Source: Aliikangiella coralliicola
GTDB lineage: Bacteria; Pseudomonadota; Gammaproteobacteria; Enterobacterales; Kangiellaceae
Assembly: GCF_007004725.1 (NCBI RefSeq)
Contig: NZ_ML660160.1
Coordinates: 558,001-622,000, forward strand
Direction: 5' to 3'
DNA length: 64,000 bases
The position numbers were made by a program, and so were the translations under genes. Within the stretch, counting starts at the first letter, position 1; every line of letters begins with the position of its first letter. A model generated the notes under the pieces. That model ran no database searches. It saw only the letters and a program-made list of their open reading frames with translations, and was not told the origin of the DNA. This document shows, piece after piece, positions 63,488 to 64,000 of this stretch.

Positions 63488-64000
63488 CGTCTTGTTCAGC
63501 ATTAGCTGAGGCGTTGAATCAAATTAATGCGAGAATAAATAATAATTTCTTCATTTTAATTTTCAATAGTTACGCTTGCAGGCTTCAAGAGTAAGCTAAA
63601 ACTAACTCTCATACCTGGCCAGTTTCGTATCTGAAATGTTGCGAAAAAACTCGATATTCCAAAGCTGAAGCCCGCTAAAACTCTTTAATGAGTGAAATAT
63701 AATAATTAGCAAAAATCTATTTCTTAAAAATTCGACAAGGGCATTAAACTTTCGACAATGCCAGGTATCGATGTTAGGAATTAGTTTTCTTAGCCGTTGA
63801 GACCAACTTTGCACCGCATTTTAGAAGGTAAGAGGAGCAAGGAGAATACGATATAGGTATTTTCCAAATGTTAACGTTTGCTCAAAAATTGAGAACAATT
63901 CACATTTTGTTTTGAATTAACACCATCAGGTTGTATTAAAATTATCCTGTTGTTAATATCTCATGATTGAATATCAACAAATTAAATAATTGGCAAATAA
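63488..64000. other. AT-rich region after dam, no supported gene
   Basis: 513 bp. It contains a minus-strand open frame from a GTG (63814 to 63602, 70 residues; RLRKLIPNIDTWHCRKFNAL) without ribosome site or recognised family; it could be a gene relic. No terminator hairpin with a T-tract was found directly after dam. Confidence 0.5.

Noticed and set aside
63602-63814. Minus-strand open frame of 70 codons near the right end
   Set aside because: GTG start without ribosome site and no clear family; possibly a relic, but a transposase assignment cannot be supported.
1-64000. tRNA, rRNA, riboswitch, toxin-antitoxin, secretion or defence islands
   Set aside because: None could be supported by reading; no cloverleaf, conserved riboswitch core, paired toxin-antitoxin genes or defence gene cluster was seen. 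The lone dam gene has no restriction partner.

Overview
The window looks like a chromosomal segment of a low-GC, free-living, flagellated gammaproteobacterium. This is inferred from gene content: a long class II IlvC with divergent IlvY, a BioB-F-H-C-D biotin operon, SrkA, YebG, Dam, a FimL-like scaffold, DUF502 and DUF1853 proteins, and many chemotaxis and c-di-GMP proteins. A Kangiellaceae/Aliikangiella-like lineage is my guess and is unproven. I saw no tRNA, rRNA, CRISPR array, complete insertion sequence or phage module.

Layout. 1-2.9 kb: the edge of an M50-like membrane peptidase gene, then a membrane-anchored metallo-beta-lactamase-fold hydrolase divergent from a TetR regulator with a clear palindromic operator. 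2.9-7.5 kb: a two-gene signalling operon, an FHA-GAF-GGDEF cyclase followed 24 bp later by a zinc-ribbon Ser/Thr kinase with TPRs. 7.6-19.4 kb: a glucose-catabolism locus, lacI-type / glk / lacI-type / edd-zwf-pgl-eda-gap-pgi. It encodes the whole route from glucose to pyruvate and 1,3-bisphosphoglycerate by the Entner-Doudoroff pathway, and the same operator overlaps the glk and edd promoters. 19.7-30.7 kb: DUF1853, a very large NMT1-CHASE-PAS-GGDEF-EAL protein, an exported protein with an MshEN-like N-terminus, a TerB-like protein, FimL, a second membrane GGDEF cyclase and a DUF502 protein. 30.8-33.7 kb: a BlaI/BlaR-like pair whose M56 peptidase carries seven regular 34-residue SDFE repeats. 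34-36.5 kb: ilvC/ilvY. 36.7-38.5 kb: yebG and small proteins. 38.9-41.3 kb: a kinase-phospholyase fusion. 41.4-45.4 kb: two chemoreceptors, one with an HBM domain and one with a c-type heme motif. 45.6-49.2 kb: srkA, a MATE pump, comF. 49.4-54.1 kb: the biotin operon. 54.3-60.9 kb: a CvfB-like S1 protein, an SRPBCC protein, an exported amidohydrolase, dgkA and an M16 lipoprotein. 61.3-63.5 kb: two small surface or flagellar-type genes and dam.

Two genome-scale signals stand out. First, at least a dozen unrelated loci carry 2-4 diverged tandem copies of a 13-16 bp unit. Some lie in frame inside proteins (the kinase linker, DUF1853, a signal peptide), others in promoters and leaders. Second, several small palindromic elements of MITE type sit between genes, and one supplies the stop codon of fimL. 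The most interesting gene-level systems are the Ser/Thr kinase with FHA-diguanylate cyclase operon, the M56 peptidase with SDFE repeats, the heme-binding chemoreceptor, and the kinase-phospholyase fusion.

Several genes use TTG or GTG starts (second LacI gene, bioD, the M16 lipoprotein, 61341). Starts were chosen mostly by Shine-Dalgarno position and family length.
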